Below are positions 22,671 to 32,603 of a DNA stretch of 33,861 nucleotides, in pieces. This stretch comes from Candidatus Bipolaricaulota bacterium. GTDB taxonomy: Bacteria > Bipolaricaulota > Bipolaricaulia > UBA7950 > UBA9294. The position numbers and the translations under genes are program-made. Where the stretch lies: positions 1 through 33,861 of the forward strand of contig JAHITR010000037.1 of the NCBI GenBank assembly GCA_018817505.1, written 5' to 3'. How positions within the stretch are numbered: the stretch's first letter is position 1; every line of letters starts with the position of its first letter. Below the pieces are notes generated by a model. The model worked only from the letters and a program-made list of their open reading frames with translations. It did no database searches and was not told the origin of the DNA.

Positions 22671-23108
22671 TCATCTGTCCTGGTCGGGGGAATTGATGGC
22701 AGCGGACTCAAATTGAGTCAATAGCTTCTGATACTCCATTCGTAACAGCGTTTCCTCAGATCCGATCCGTGAAGACAGCAGCTGGCCTAGAATAGCACGC
22801 AGGACGAGCATCAGCGGATAGGTGGCCGCGAATATCGCAAGCACGATCTTTGATCGAGTGCCCACGAACATCAATCCAGGCAGAATGAACACCAGGTTCA
22901 GCGGCAAGGTTTTGCGCACCCATACTTTGCAACGAACGGCGCGCGCTGCTCGCAGCAATAGAGCCTCATTGGCCCTGGCTGGAGCATCGGGATGTCGAGG
23001 AGCGTTGGCCAATTCGTCACGCATCCGGCAGCAGGCATCCTGATGGATGCCTGCAAGGGAATTTGGGCGTGCCGGTCGTCTTGAGGTTCGTTGATTCTGT
23101 CGCACCAT
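22671..23108 (-). CDS. small membrane protein, related to 27063-27569
   Basis: A 145-aa protein of unrecognised family. A basic, Arg-rich N-terminus is followed by two hydrophobic segments at about 72-85 and 88-108 and an acidic, helical C-terminal tail. A shared pattern with the protein at 27063-27569 suggests common origin: EALL, spaced Ala/Arg, a Leu-Pro pair, a hydrophobic stretch with Pro, then K.VL.I and a late R.EY..L. The start is uncertain: ATG at 23108 has GGAG 8 bases upstream, while 23114 and 23132 are alternatives. It lies 71 bp downstream of the aldehyde oxidoreductase gene on the same strand and could be a fourth member of that operon. Confidence 0.6.
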   Translation of the reverse strand: MVRQNQRTSRRPARPNSLAGIHQDACCRMRDELANAPRHPDAPARANEALLLRAARAVRCKVWVRKTLPLNLVFILPGLMFVGTRSKIVLAIFAATYPLMLVLRAILGQLLSSRIGSEETLLRMEYQKLLTQFESAAINSPDQDR

Positions 23109-23179
23109 GCTCATGACTCCACACTTGATCATGTTTATGAAGATTTCGTGTGTAAATCAGAGCAACAGCTCCCGACGCT

Positions 23180-24997
23180 TCAGTCCGGCGACGGCGCCCG
23201 CAGGGCCTCCTCAGACACGAATCCGTCTTTATCCCACCCAAGCTCTTCGTAGGCGCCTACGAGCATGGAGGCCAAATGGGGCACAGTCCCCAAGGTGCCG
23301 CCATCCTCAAGCGGCATTCTCAGCAACGGCGGCAGACAATCGTCGATCGCCGTCGACCCACGTTGCTGGTTCATCCATCGCTTCAATGCAAGGATTCGCT
23401 TGCCTTGATGCATCAACTCATCCAAGGAGACGTCCCACCCCGTTACTGCATTGACAGCACCCACAACGAGGTCGCTTCCAGGATTTTGAAACTGACACCA
23501 ATCGAGCGCATTGTACAACGCCCGCCAGATCATTTGCCGCGCTGCAATTCGCCCCTTCTCAGCGCTCGACTCCAATCGGTCACCTGGTGAGATTCCCAGC
23601 GAGCTCAATTCAATCTGCCCCGTGTCGACGGAATACATGTCGCCTTGCATATGACAGGCTCCTCTGGCTGAAAGCGCATAGGCAACGGCTTGGCCGTGAA
23701 AGGCTCGCGGATCGTGCATCGGCACTTCCATGCCACGGACAGTCACCGCGAGTTCTGGAACTCCGGCGTCGCGAGCCATGCGCTGACTTCCCTGGGCCAT
23801 CTGCTCCCCGAATCCCCTCGTGCGAGCGATCGCTTCAATCGCAGGAGCAAGCATCTCCGCGTTCCCATATCGGATCTCGATGCCATCGATATGCGTTGGA
23901 TCAAGAATGCCGCGCTCGGACAGCTCGCAGACAAGGGCGAGAGTTCCGCCTGTCGAGATGGTGTCCATTCCGAAAACATTGCACAGATGCCCAGCATGGA
24001 TCACGGACTCCAAGTCGTCGATTTGGAGCATGGAGCCAAGCGCACCCAAGGTCTCATACTCAGGCCCATCGGCATGATCGAGCCCGTACTTGGGAGCCCG
24101 CGTCTCCCTGCCACAGGCAATTGGACACTTGTAGCAGGCTCGGCCTCGAACAAGGAACTCCTCCGTCATGCGAACTCCAGATAGGCTCCCAGCTCCATCC
24201 CATTCACCCATCTGAAAATTGCGGATGGGAAGATCGCCATACATCGCTGCCATGTCCAAGTACCCAGCCGTGCCTGCCATCCGAATAGCACCGGCTGCCA
24301 TGTCCTCAGAGGTATGCTCGTAGATGGCAGCCACAATCCCAGCCAGCTTCTCTGGATACGCAACAGGAAGCTCCCCGCTGCCTCGCACGGCAATCGCCTT
24401 GAGGTTCTTGGATCCCATCACTGCACCGAGACCACAACGTCCGGCAGCGCGGCCGTGATCGTTGATGATGGACGCATACTTCACGCCGTTTTCTCCGGCA
24501 ACGCCAATGCAGGCCACACGGACCTTGGAATCGCCCAGTTGTTCGCGAATCGCAGCCTGGGTCTGGTAGGTGTTCAGTCCCATCAGATCCCCTGCGTCTC
24601 GCAGTTCGGCCACACCGTCACGGACGAGCAGCCACACAGGCGTCTCTGATCGGCCCACGATCTCCACACCGTCGAAGCCAGCAAAACGCAACTCCGGCCC
24701 AAAGAAGCCTCCGCTATTCGACTCTCCCCACAATTCTGTGAGCGGAGAAATGGCGCAGACACTGAATCGTCCTGCTGACGGCAAATCCGTGCCGACAATC
24801 GGGCTCGTCGTCCAAATGAGCGGATTCCCCGGTCCCAGAGGATCAATGTCAGCCACAGCTGTGTTGGCGATGATTGCCGCGGACCATCCGCTCCCCCCCA
24901 GTAGCGAGCGCGCTGTTTTCGAATCTGCGGAAGTCTTGATAAATTGGCCAGTGCCTAAATCGACGTGCAGCATGCGCAACTTCATTTCAGAAGCCAA
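23180..24997 (-). CDS. aldehyde:ferredoxin oxidoreductase (tungsten/molybdenum type)
   Basis: A 605-aa enzyme of the AOR family that oxidises aldehydes to acids, or reduces acids with low-potential ferredoxin, through a tungsto-bispterin and a 4Fe-4S cluster. Cluster ligands Cys288, Cys291, Cys295 (CYKCPIAC) and Cys501 (ALDWCQF) are present. The cofactor-binding block HGRAAGRCGLGAVMGSKNLKAI is intact (positions about 181-202; given here in part as GRCGLGAVMGSKNLKA). Length is normal. The start is TTG at 24997: AAAGGA lies 7 bases upstream on this strand, inside the end of the alcohol dehydrogenase gene, giving an 11-base overlap; ATG at 24985 is the alternative. It is third in an operon after an SCP2-like protein and an iron-type alcohol dehydrogenase. 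It requires anaerobic or low-oxygen conditions in known cases. Confidence 0.93.
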   Translation of the reverse strand: MASEMKLRMLHVDLGTGQFIKTSADSKTARSLLGGSGWSAAIIANTAVADIDPLGPGNPLIWTTSPIVGTDLPSAGRFSVCAISPLTELWGESNSGGFFGPELRFAGFDGVEIVGRSETPVWLLVRDGVAELRDAGDLMGLNTYQTQAAIREQLGDSKVRVACIGVAGENGVKYASIINDHGRAAGRCGLGAVMGSKNLKAIAVRGSGELPVAYPEKLAGIVAAIYEHTSEDMAAGAIRMAGTAGYLDMAAMYGDLPIRNFQMGEWDGAGSLSGVRMTEEFLVRGRACYKCPIACGRETRAPKYGLDHADGPEYETLGALGSMLQIDDLESVIHAGHLCNVFGMDTISTGGTLALVCELSERGILDPTHIDGIEIRYGNAEMLAPAIEAIARTRGFGEQMAQGSQRMARDAGVPELAVTVRGMEVPMHDPRAFHGQAVAYALSARGACHMQGDMYSVDTGQIELSSLGISPGDRLESSAEKGRIAARQMIWRALYNALDWCQFQNPGSDLVVGAVNAVTGWDVSLDELMHQGKRILALKRWMNQQRGSTAIDDCLPPLLRMPLEDGGTLGTVPHLASMLVGAYEELGWDKDGFVSEEALRAPSPD

Positions 24998-26150
24998 TAG
25001 CGTGTCCTTTGTAGACAGCCTCGAACAACCGCCGCAGTTCAGCCGACGTCGCCGACCGGCCAGATGTGATCATTTGCGTATCGTTCTCGGCGTCAGCCAC
25101 CATCTTGTCCAATACGCTCTCGAAATCAGCTTGACTGATCCCTGCATCCTCAAGCGACAGCGGATTGCCGACTTGACTTGCCAAATGGCGCACTGCCTGC
25201 GCCAAGGTGCGTGCGCCCTGTTCTCCACCTGCAGACGAGATGCCAATCCTAGCTGCCAGCAAGGCAGCCCTGTCAGGAGCTTCGCGGGAAATGAATTCGA
25301 GGGTATAAGGCAAGCACAAACTGACCGCTCGACCGTGCGGAAGCTCCAACATCGCTCCAAGCGTATGGCCCATGGCGTGCGCCATGGACGCCATGGAGTT
25401 GCCGAACCCTAAACCAGCACTCGTCGCTGCATGATGCAGATGTGTTCGCGCTTCCATGTCCGTTCCATCCTCGACAGCTCGGACGAGGAAGTCGAACACA
25501 TCGGCCGCTGCGTGTGCACACAGTCCGTCCGTCATGTCGGTATGCCAGGTGCTTGTGTAGCCCTCGATGGCGTGCGTCAATGCGTCCAGACCCGTATCTG
25601 CGGTGAGCTGCCTGGGCATAGCGGCTGCCATGGCTGGATCCACCAGTGCCAGATCAGGGGTATTCTCCCAGTTGCCCAATCCCATCTTGCGTCGCTCGAT
25701 CGGATCCGTCAGCACGATGGCCCAAGTCACGTCGGCACCCGTCCCACTCGTTGTGGGGATGGTCAGCAGACGCGCCTTGTTGCGCAATCCCAGATCTATG
25801 AAGGGATTGATCTGTGCTGGTTGAAGATCTGGACGCTCATACAGAACCCAAATCGCCTTGGCAGCATCCAGTGGAGACCCTCCTCCCACCGCCACAATCC
25901 AGTCAGGCTCGAATTCCCTGGCGATGTCGGCCCCACGCTGAACCGTCGGAATCTCGGGATTGGCCTCAACCTCTGAAAAGACGTGAATCTGGAATCCTTC
26001 CGCAGCAAGCCGGTCCACGACCCGTTCTGCAAGCCCCGCTTTCACGATTCCCGGATCCGATACGACGAGAGCTCGATTCCCCCGGATCGTAGAGATCGAA
26101 TCAAGGGCATCTTCACCAAACACAATGCGCGGAGATACGAAGGTCCACAT
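24987..26150 (-). CDS. iron-containing (type III) alcohol dehydrogenase
   Basis: A 387-aa NAD(P)-dependent dehydrogenase. The nucleotide-binding GGGSPLDAAKA motif is at 89-99. The metal ligands are Asp189, His193 (GLDALTHAIEGY), His258 (SMAHAMGH) and His272 (ELPHG), with the 14-residue spacing of FucO/AdhB relatives. It would interconvert an alcohol and an aldehyde, coupling directly to the aldehyde oxidoreductase encoded next. The start is secure: AGGAGG lies 4-8 bases upstream of the ATG at 26150. It overlaps the AOR start by 11 bases and follows the SCP2-like gene by 9 bases. Natural substrate unknown. Confidence 0.93.
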   Translation of the reverse strand: MWTFVSPRIVFGEDALDSISTIRGNRALVVSDPGIVKAGLAERVVDRLAAEGFQIHVFSEVEANPEIPTVQRGADIAREFEPDWIVAVGGGSPLDAAKAIWVLYERPDLQPAQINPFIDLGLRNKARLLTIPTTSGTGADVTWAIVLTDPIERRKMGLGNWENTPDLALVDPAMAAAMPRQLTADTGLDALTHAIEGYTSTWHTDMTDGLCAHAAADVFDFLVRAVEDGTDMEARTHLHHAATSAGLGFGNSMASMAHAMGHTLGAMLELPHGRAVSLCLPYTLEFISREAPDRAALLAARIGISSAGGEQGARTLAQAVRHLASQVGNPLSLEDAGISQADFESVLDKMVADAENDTQMITSGRSATSAELRRLFEAVYKGHAIGF

Positions 26151-26159
26151 GACGTCCTC

Positions 26160-26573
26160 CTAGGCTTCAGGCCATTGCGTGGGAACCAAGGCACAGCAAG
26201 ACACAATCTCCTTAGCAGCCTTGGGATAACGCATCACCTTCATCAGATCTCCCTGCAGCTTGAGCTTGCGCATCATCATCCCTTGAATGGGATCTAGCGC
26301 TCCATCAATCACCTTGCGCCATGTTCCGTAGGGTGCGCTCACGCGAAACGCGGCGGGCTTCTCATCAGAGGCGTTGAGTATGGAAGCCTCGGGACTCTTG
26401 CCGTGATGGAGGCCTAGAAACAAGTAGGCCGTATCTGGGAATGCTTCGTCTGGCTGAATCTCGAACACAAAATCGCCTTCCCAGTTCTTGGCCGAGCTTT
26501 CGTAGGACTCGGACTCGTTCAGCAATCGGGACAGTTCCTTGATCCATTCGTCGGACGGAAATCGATAAGACAT
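26160..26573 (-). CDS. SCP2 sterol-carrier-type lipid-binding protein
   Basis: A 137-aa stand-alone SCP2-like domain. I recognise the family by the beta-rich first half (FVFEIQPDEAFPDTAYLFLGLHHG) and the late block PIQGMMMRKLKLQGDLMKVMRY, with the GxMxxxMRY-like end typical of this fold; positions about 36-120. SCP2 domains hold hydrophobic ligands such as fatty acyl chains or sterols in a tunnel. It heads the alcohol dehydrogenase / aldehyde oxidoreductase operon, so it may present a lipophilic substrate to them; this is inference from position. The AAGGAGA site 7 bases upstream supports the ATG at 26573. Confidence 0.82.
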   Translation of the reverse strand: MSYRFPSDEWIKELSRLLNESESYESSAKNWEGDFVFEIQPDEAFPDTAYLFLGLHHGKSPEASILNASDEKPAAFRVSAPYGTWRKVIDGALDPIQGMMMRKLKLQGDLMKVMRYPKAAKEIVSCCALVPTQWPEA

Positions 26574-26689
26574 ATGGGTCTCCTTGCCATACTTCAGGTT
26601 CGTCGATGATCAACATCTTGGCCGACGAAGGCAAGACGCTCTTTCAAAGGGCGTTCGCTGCGACTACACTTTCGCGGGTCGGAGGAACG

Positions 26690-26965
26690 ATGAGAAGACG
26701 GCTAGAGGCACGGGTGCACGGATTGGTTCAGGGCGTCTTCTTTCGGCACTTCACTCGAAGTACGGCGCAAGAATTGGGGCTTTCTGGGACCGTGGCCAAC
26801 TGCCCCGACGGTACGGTGTTTGTCGTCGCTGAGGGTCCGCAAGAAAGCTTGGACAGGCTTCTTGATTGGTTAAAACGCGGGCCCGAGCTGGCGCGCGTAG
26901 AGCGTGTGGACGTCCAATGGAGCCAACCTTCGGGCCCTCAATCCGGTTTTGCCATTCTCAGATAG
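26690..26965 (+). CDS. acyP: acylphosphatase
   Basis: A 91-aa single acylphosphatase domain, normal length. The signature is complete: VHGLVQGVFFRHFT with the phosphate-binding Arg19, and GTVANCPDGTV with the catalytic Asn37. It hydrolyses acyl phosphates such as acetyl or carbamoyl phosphate in the cytoplasm. ATG at 26690 follows GGAGGA (26681-26686); the longer in-frame start at 26606 would add 28 residues unlike the family. It is divergent from the SCP2 gene, with 116 bp between the two starts. A TACACT box at 26665-26670 with a weak TTTCAA 17 bp upstream may be its promoter. Confidence 0.92.
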   Translation: MRRRLEARVHGLVQGVFFRHFTRSTAQELGLSGTVANCPDGTVFVVAEGPQESLDRLLDWLKRGPELARVERVDVQWSQPSGPQSGFAILR

Positions 26966-27062
26966 GGCATGACACACTTCCACAGCCTGGACCTCGGTTC
27001 TACATGCGGATCGGGGGTAACATGCGCTACGCAGTACAGGAACTGCAGGCGGCGATCTCCGA

Positions 27063-27569
27063 TCAACGCGCGTACTTCGGCCGTCCTGTTCGCAGGTCAG
27101 GCACTTCAAACTTCCCTGCCCAACGGGATCGGCGTTCGAACGCTCTGTCTGCAATGCTCAGTCTGTACGACTTGGCGTTCGCGAGGATCCTACCTTCATT
27201 CCGCGCCTGAACTAAGCGCGAGTACTCACGCCGCATGTTCACATGGTGTGATTCCGCCTTGATGGTAACATAGACCCCAAGCAGGCTAATCAGTGGTGTA
27301 TAGATGGTCAACGCCACCAACAACATGATCATCAACACGGCCTTGTTCTCTGAGAAGATAAAGATACCCAGCGGTACGAGCATGAGAATACGCATGGGGA
27401 GTCTTTGGATGAAAATCAATCTTCGATGCGTACGCGCGTCAGCCTCTGCCAGCAAAGCTTCGTCTCCAGAGAGCGTACTCGACCGCGCGAGCTCGAATTC
27501 CATTCGTAACCGTTTCTTAATTGCCACAATTCGGTCGACCCCGTTGTTGTAGTCACGCATCTCCGTCAT
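27063..27569 (-). CDS. small membrane protein, related to 22671-23108
   Basis: A 168-aa protein of unrecognised family. A charged N-terminal helix (about 5-55) precedes two hydrophobic segments at about 60-78 and 80-105; a charged, Arg-rich C-terminal half follows. The core pattern (DEALLAEADARTHRR, LPMRILMLVPLGIF, NKAVLMIML, then MRREYSRLVQ) parallels the protein at 22671-23108 in order and spacing. The start at 27569 is supported by GGAGGGAGGATC just upstream on this strand; the longer frame from 27608 has no site. It is divergent from uvrB, with 171 bp between starts, and ends 97 bp from the acylphosphatase stop. No terminator was identified. Confidence 0.65.
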   Translation of the reverse strand: MTEMRDYNNGVDRIVAIKKRLRMEFELARSSTLSGDEALLAEADARTHRRLIFIQRLPMRILMLVPLGIFIFSENKAVLMIMLLVALTIYTPLISLLGVYVTIKAESHHVNMRREYSRLVQARNEGRILANAKSYRLSIADRAFERRSRWAGKFEVPDLRTGRPKYAR

Positions 27570-27700
27570 GATAGATCCTCCCTCCGCATGTTGTATTGTA
27601 ATGCTCAACTGTGGAGGATTTGTGGAGAGCCCATCCTAGGCAAGCCCCTACCGATGGCCATTCTGAAGATTGCCCCTCGAAAGAAGGGTGCCGTTGTCCG

Positions 27701-27729
27701 TTGATCGGCTCTGGCCACCCCAGTAGACT
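27701..27729 (+). promoter_or_regulatory. promoter of uvrB-uvrA
   Basis: TTGATC (27701-27706) and TAGACT (27724-27729) are 17 bp apart. Initiation near 27736 would leave only about five bases before the ATG at 27741, which also lacks a ribosome site. No LexA-type box (GAAC-N4-GTTC or CTG-N10-CAG at a useful position) was seen. Confidence 0.45.
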
Positions 27730-27740
27730 TCTACACTAGC

Positions 27741-29735
27741 ATGAGTCTCCCAAAAGCTGGCGAGCGCGCCGGGTTCCAACTATCAACTAGACTCTCACCT
27801 TGTGGCGATCAGCCCAACGCGATCGCCTCAGTGGTAGAGGGATTGAATGCCAATTTGCGGTTCCAGACGCTATTGGGCGCGACAGGCACTGGCAAGACAT
27901 TCACCATCGCCAACGTCATCCAGCAGGTGCAGCGACCCACACTCATTATCGCTCACAACAAGACGCTGACTGCACAACTGTGCAGTGAGTTGCGCGAGTT
28001 GTTTCCCGATAACGCGGTGCACTATTTCGTGTCGTACTACGACTACTATCAACCTGAGGCCTACATGCCGCAGACGGATACGTTCATCGAGAAGGATTCT
28101 TCAATCAACGACGAAATCGATCGCCTGCGTCACGCAGCCACGTCCTCCTTGTTTGAGCGTCGCGATGTCATCATCGTGGCGTCCGTGTCGTGCATCTACG
28201 GACTCGGATCGCCAGACAGCTACCAGAACATGTCCCTATCTCTGCGCCGAGGTGAATCCAGAGACCGCGATGACATCATGCGATCCATGATTCAGCTTCA
28301 GTACACGCGCAATGACATCGGATTCGACAGAGGCACGTTCCGAGCCCGTGGCGACACCCTGGAGATCATCCCTGCCTACGAAGAGAAGATCATTCGTCTG
28401 GAGTTCTTCGGCGATGTGATCGATCGCATCGCCATTCTCGATCCGATCACCGGACATCCGATCCGGGAAATCGAAGACATTCACATCTACCCTGCATCGC
28501 ACTTCATCACGCCAACAGAACGATTGGAGCTTGCAGTCGATGCAATCAGCGCCGAGCTGGAGGAACGGCTCAAGCAATTCAAAGACACGGGAAGGCTTCT
28601 TGAGGCGCAACGTCTTGAGCAGCGGACCCGATACGACATCGAGATGATCCAGGAAATGGGCTACTGCTCAGGCATCGAGAATTACTCGCGCCACCTCGAC
28701 GGTCGGCGAGAGGGCCAGCCGCCGTCTGTGCTCATCGACTACTTCCCGTCGGACTTCCTGTTGGTCATCGACGAGTCCCACCAAACCGTGCCGCAGATTC
28801 GCGGGATGTACCATGGTGATCGCTCTCGGAAGACAACGCTGGTCGACTACGGATTCCGGATGCCATCGGCTTTGGACAATCGCCCGCTGATGTTTACTGA
28901 GTTTGAGGAACGAATACACCACGTGGTGTTCATGTCAGCAACACCAGGCCCCTACGAATACGAGCACTCTCAGAAGATCACGGAACAGCTGATTCGCCCC
29001 ACGGGATTGATTGATCCAGAAGTGAGTATCCATCCTGTCAAGGGGCAAGTCGATCACCTCGTGGGCGAGATCCGTGCCGTCATCGAACGATCCGAGCGCG
29101 TGCTGATCACCACATTGACCAAGCGAATGGCCGAGGATCTAACGGAGTACTTGGTGGAACTAGGGATCCATGCGCGCTATCTGCATTCCGAAGTCGAAAC
29201 ACTCGATCGCATCGATATTCTTCGCGATCTTCGTCTAGGAACGTTCGATGTGTTGGTAGGCATCAACCTGCTACGAGAGGGACTGGATCTGCCGGAGGTC
29301 TCACTTGTGGCCGTGTTGGACGCAGATAAGGAAGGATTCCTGCGCTCAGGAACATCTCTGGTCCAGACGATTGGACGAGCCGCTCGAAATGTTCATGGGC
29401 GGGTCCTCCTCTATGCAGACAAACAAACGGACTCCATTCGCTACGCGGTCAATGAAACCAACCGTCGCCGAGCGACTCAGATCGCGTACAACGCAGAACA
29501 CGGAATCACTCCAAAGACTGTGGAAAGGGAAATCACAGACATTGTGCAGGTTCTGCGCGGTGTGCATGCGCAGGCTCAAGAGGTCCATGAACGACCGCGC
29601 CCTCAATCCAAGGAGGAAATCGTCGATCTCATCCGAGATCTCGAAGACAAGATGCATACAGCCGCCGATCGATTGGAGTTTGAATTGGCCGCCACGCTGC
29701 GCGACGAAATCCGGAAACTGAAGAAGGACTTATGA
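27741..29735 (+). CDS. uvrB: UvrABC excinuclease subunit B
   Basis: A 664-aa UvrB, the damage-verifying helicase-like subunit of nucleotide excision repair. Walker A is at 46-53 (GATGTGKT). The damage-probing beta-hairpin region is [11 protein letters not shown]. The helicase motif DESH ([10 protein letters not shown]), the [27 protein letters not shown] block (in part) and the motif [11 protein letters not shown] are all present. The C-terminal UvrC-contact helix pair is [18 protein letters not shown]. Length is normal. ATG at 27741 lies where UvrB homologs start, yet no Shine-Dalgarno sequence precedes it, so a near-leaderless mRNA is possible. It overlaps uvrA by 4 bases. Confidence 0.97.
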   Translation: MSLPKAGERAGFQLSTRLSPCGDQPNAIASVVEGLNANLRFQTLLGATGTGKTFTIANVIQQVQRPTLIIAHNKTLTAQLCSELRELFPDNAVHYFVSYYDYYQPEAYMPQTDTFIEKDSSINDEIDRLRHAATSSLFERRDVIIVASVSCIYGLGSPDSYQNMSLSLRRGESRDRDDIMRSMIQLQYTRNDIGFDRGTFRARGDTLEIIPAYEEKIIRLEFFGDVIDRIAILDPITGHPIREIEDIHIYPASHFITPTERLELAVDAISAELEERLKQFKDTGRLLEAQRLEQRTRYDIEMIQEMGYCSGIENYSRHLDGRREGQPPSVLIDYFPSDFLLVIDESHQTVPQIRGMYHGDRSRKTTLVDYGFRMPSALDNRPLMFTEFEERIHHVVFMSATPGPYEYEHSQKITEQLIRPTGLIDPEVSIHPVKGQVDHLVGEIRAVIERSERVLITTLTKRMAEDLTEYLVELGIHARYLHSEVETLDRIDILRDLRLGTFDVLVGINLLREGLDLPEVSLVAVLDADKEGFLRSGTSLVQTIGRAARNVHGRVLLYADKQTDSIRYAVNETNRRRATQIAYNAEHGITPKTVEREITDIVQVLRGVHAQAQEVHERPRPQSKEEIVDLIRDLEDKMHTAADRLEFELAATLRDEIRKLKKDL

Positions 29736-32566
29736 GCGTCATCCACATCAAGGGAGCACGAGAACACAATCTGAAGAATATCGATGTCGAGCTGCCGCGA
29801 GACAAATTGGTGGTCATCACAGGCATCTCTGGCTCAGGCAAGAGCTCACTAGCGTTCGATACGATTTATGCTGAGGGTCAGCGCCGATACGTCGAATCAT
29901 TGTCTGCTTATGCACGCCAATTCCTCGGTCAGATGGAGAAGCCCGATGTGGATCTCATCGAAGGCCTCTCTCCAGCCATCTCGATTGATCAGAAGACACG
30001 TTCGCACAATCCGCGATCTACGGTAGGCACAGTCACCGAGATCTACGACTATCTGCGCTTGCTGTATGCGCGAATCGGTCACCCGCATTGCCCTCAATGC
30101 GGTGACCCCATCTCCCAGCAATCTGCGGAACAGATCATCAACATGGTGATGAACATGAAGCCGGGAACGAAGATCCAAATCATGGCTCCTATCGTCCGAG
30201 GTAGAAAAGGAGAGTACAAGAAGACATTTGATGAGATTCGACAGGAGGGATTCAGCCGCGTTCGCGTGGATGGCGTTGTTCGCACGTTGTACGAAGAGAT
30301 TGAGCTCGCCAAGCAGCAGAAGCATACCATCGATATTGTCGTAGACAGAATGGTCGTCGAACCCGCCAAACGATCCCGCATTGCCGAATCGATCGAGACG
30401 GCACTCAAGCACGGTGGCGGATTGGTCAATATCGTCTCCGATGAGGGCGAGCATCTGTATTCTGAGCACTACGCCTGCATCAACTGCAGCATTAGCTACG
30501 AAGAGCTGTCGCCGCGTATGTTCTCATTCAACAGCCCGTTCGGCGCCTGCCCTGTTTGCAGTGGATTGGGATACCGCAAAGAGATCGATCCCGAATCGAT
30601 TATCGACTTACGCCTTGGCGTGATGAATGGCGGCATCGTTCCCTTTGCCAACACAACAAGCGCATGGTACAAGTCGCAGATGGTTGCCCTCGCCGACATG
30701 TTGGGAATCGGGTTGGAGCAACCCCTGGGCAAGATTACAAAGAAACAGCTCGACGTCATTCTCTATGGCTCTGGAGAGAAGACACTCAGCTTCCACTACA
30801 AGTCGCCATCCGGATACGAACGAACCGTTGAACGTCCATTCCGAGGGATGGTTCCTACCATGGAGCGCTGGTATCGTGACACATCGTCCGAGCACTGGCG
30901 CACGGAACTGGAGCAATACCTGTCCACGCTGCCGTGTCCCGAATGTGGTGGAGCACGACTCAAGCCAGAAATCCTGGCTGTGACTGTGGATGGGCTGAAC
31001 ATCCATCAAGCAACCACGTTGTCAATCCGCGCGGCACTTACGTTCTTCGAGAACCTCTCCCTGTCCACGCGTGAAGAAATGATCGCCAGTCAAATCCTCA
31101 AGGAGATCAACGCTCGATTGGGATTCATGGTTTCAGTGGGTCTTGATTACCTGACGCTGGATCGGCAAGCAGGAACGTTGGCCGGGGGTGAAGCCCAACG
31201 CATTCGCTTGGCCACACAGATTGGTAGTCAGCTGACGGGCGTTCTCTATGTTTTGGACGAGCCTTCGATTGGCCTTCACCAACGGGATAATCGACGTCTG
31301 CTGAAGACGCTGAAACGATTGCGGGATTTGGGGAACACAGTCATCGTCGTCGAGCATGACGAAGAAACGATGCGAGAGTCGGACTTCATCCTCGATCTGG
31401 GACCCGGAGCCGGCATTCACGGAGGCCGAGTCGTCGCCTCAGGCACGCCTGAGGACATCGAATCCTGTCCTCAATCCATTACCGGACAGTACCTGTCGGG
31501 CAAGCTGGCCGTGTCTGTGCCTCAGATTCGGCGCAAGGGCAACGGTCACAGTCTCAAGGTTCTCGGGGCGTCCGAGCACAACCTGCGCGGCATTGATGTC
31601 AGTTTCCCATTAGGAAAATTCGTCTGCGTCACCGGTGTTTCGGGATCAGGCAAGAGCACGCTCGTTGAAGACATTCTCTATCGCGGCGTCGCCCATGAGC
31701 TTCAGTTGGCGACGCGCCGGGCTGGCGAGCACGAAAAGATCACCGGCATCCAACACATAGACAAGATTATTGAGATCGATCAGTCCCCCATCGGGCGGAC
31801 GCCGCGATCCAATCCGGCTACATACACCAAGGTCTTCGATGACATCCGCTCTTTGTTCGCCAAGACGCCAGATGCGCGACTTCGCGGGTACTCATCCGGC
31901 CGATTCAGCTTCAATGTGAAGGGAGGACGATGCGAGTCCTGTCAGGGACAGGGACGTGAGAAGATTGAGATGCATTTTCTCCCTGACATTTATGTCCCAT
32001 GCGAGGTTTGCAGAGGCACTCGTTACAATCGCGAGAGCCTTCAAGTTCGCTACAAGGGAAAGTCCATCGCGGACGTGCTGGCAATGTCTGTCGAAGAGGC
32101 GCTGAAGTTCTTCGAAAACGTGCCACGCATCAACAACCGTCTGCAGACCCTTTACGACGTTGGCTTGACCTACATCACCCTCGGCCAACCAGCCACAGAG
32201 CTGTCTGGCGGAGAAGCCCAGCGGATCAAGCTTGCCAAGGAATTGTCCAGACGCTCGACAGGCAAGACGCTGTACATCCTCGACGAGCCCACAACGGGAT
32301 TGCATGCGGCCGACGTTCACAAGCTGCTTGAGGTCCTGCACAGATTGGTGGATACCGGGAATACGGCCATCGTCATCGAGCACAACCTCGATGTGATTAA
32401 GACAGCGGATTGGATTATCGACCTGGGGCCAGAGGGAGGAGACGGAGGTGGCACAGTCATCGCAGTCGGAACACCCGAGGATATCCTAGAGGTCGCGGGC
32501 TCATACACAGGAGAGTTTCTCGGACGCGTTCTCAAAGCTCCAACCTACGATAGAACCGCAACCTAG
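29732..32566 (+). CDS. uvrA: UvrABC excinuclease subunit A
   Basis: A 944-aa UvrA, the DNA-damage sensor ATPase. The first Walker A is at 31-39 (GISGSGKSS) and the second is in [11 protein letters not shown]. The two ABC signatures are [12 protein letters not shown] and [12 protein letters not shown], each followed by a Walker B ([20 protein letters not shown]). Zinc modules include CxxC pairs in YACINC...CPVC and CESC...CEVC. Both nucleotide-binding domains and the UvrB-binding region are intact. Its start overlaps the uvrB stop by 4 bases (ATGA at 29732-29735), so the two subunits are translationally coupled. A secreted-protein gene follows after 37 bases. Confidence 0.97.
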   Translation: MSVIHIKGAREHNLKNIDVELPRDKLVVITGISGSGKSSLAFDTIYAEGQRRYVESLSAYARQFLGQMEKPDVDLIEGLSPAISIDQKTRSHNPRSTVGTVTEIYDYLRLLYARIGHPHCPQCGDPISQQSAEQIINMVMNMKPGTKIQIMAPIVRGRKGEYKKTFDEIRQEGFSRVRVDGVVRTLYEEIELAKQQKHTIDIVVDRMVVEPAKRSRIAESIETALKHGGGLVNIVSDEGEHLYSEHYACINCSISYEELSPRMFSFNSPFGACPVCSGLGYRKEIDPESIIDLRLGVMNGGIVPFANTTSAWYKSQMVALADMLGIGLEQPLGKITKKQLDVILYGSGEKTLSFHYKSPSGYERTVERPFRGMVPTMERWYRDTSSEHWRTELEQYLSTLPCPECGGARLKPEILAVTVDGLNIHQATTLSIRAALTFFENLSLSTREEMIASQILKEINARLGFMVSVGLDYLTLDRQAGTLAGGEAQRIRLATQIGSQLTGVLYVLDEPSIGLHQRDNRRLLKTLKRLRDLGNTVIVVEHDEETMRESDFILDLGPGAGIHGGRVVASGTPEDIESCPQSITGQYLSGKLAVSVPQIRRKGNGHSLKVLGASEHNLRGIDVSFPLGKFVCVTGVSGSGKSTLVEDILYRGVAHELQLATRRAGEHEKITGIQHIDKIIEIDQSPIGRTPRSNPATYTKVFDDIRSLFAKTPDARLRGYSSGRFSFNVKGGRCESCQGQGREKIEMHFLPDIYVPCEVCRGTRYNRESLQVRYKGKSIADVLAMSVEEALKFFENVPRINNRLQTLYDVGLTYITLGQPATELSGGEAQRIKLAKELSRRSTGKTLYILDEPTTGLHAADVHKLLEVLHRLVDTGNTAIVIEHNLDVIKTADWIIDLGPEGGDGGGTVIAVGTPEDILEVAGSYTGEFLGRVLKAPTYDRTAT

Positions 32567-32603
32567 TGCACCACCCCGGACTCGCGCTACAGAGGAGCAA
32601 TTG

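Noticed and set aside
27609-27740. LexA/SOS box upstream of uvrB
   Set aside because: No symmetric GAAC-N4-GTTC or well-placed CTG-N10-CAG site was found.
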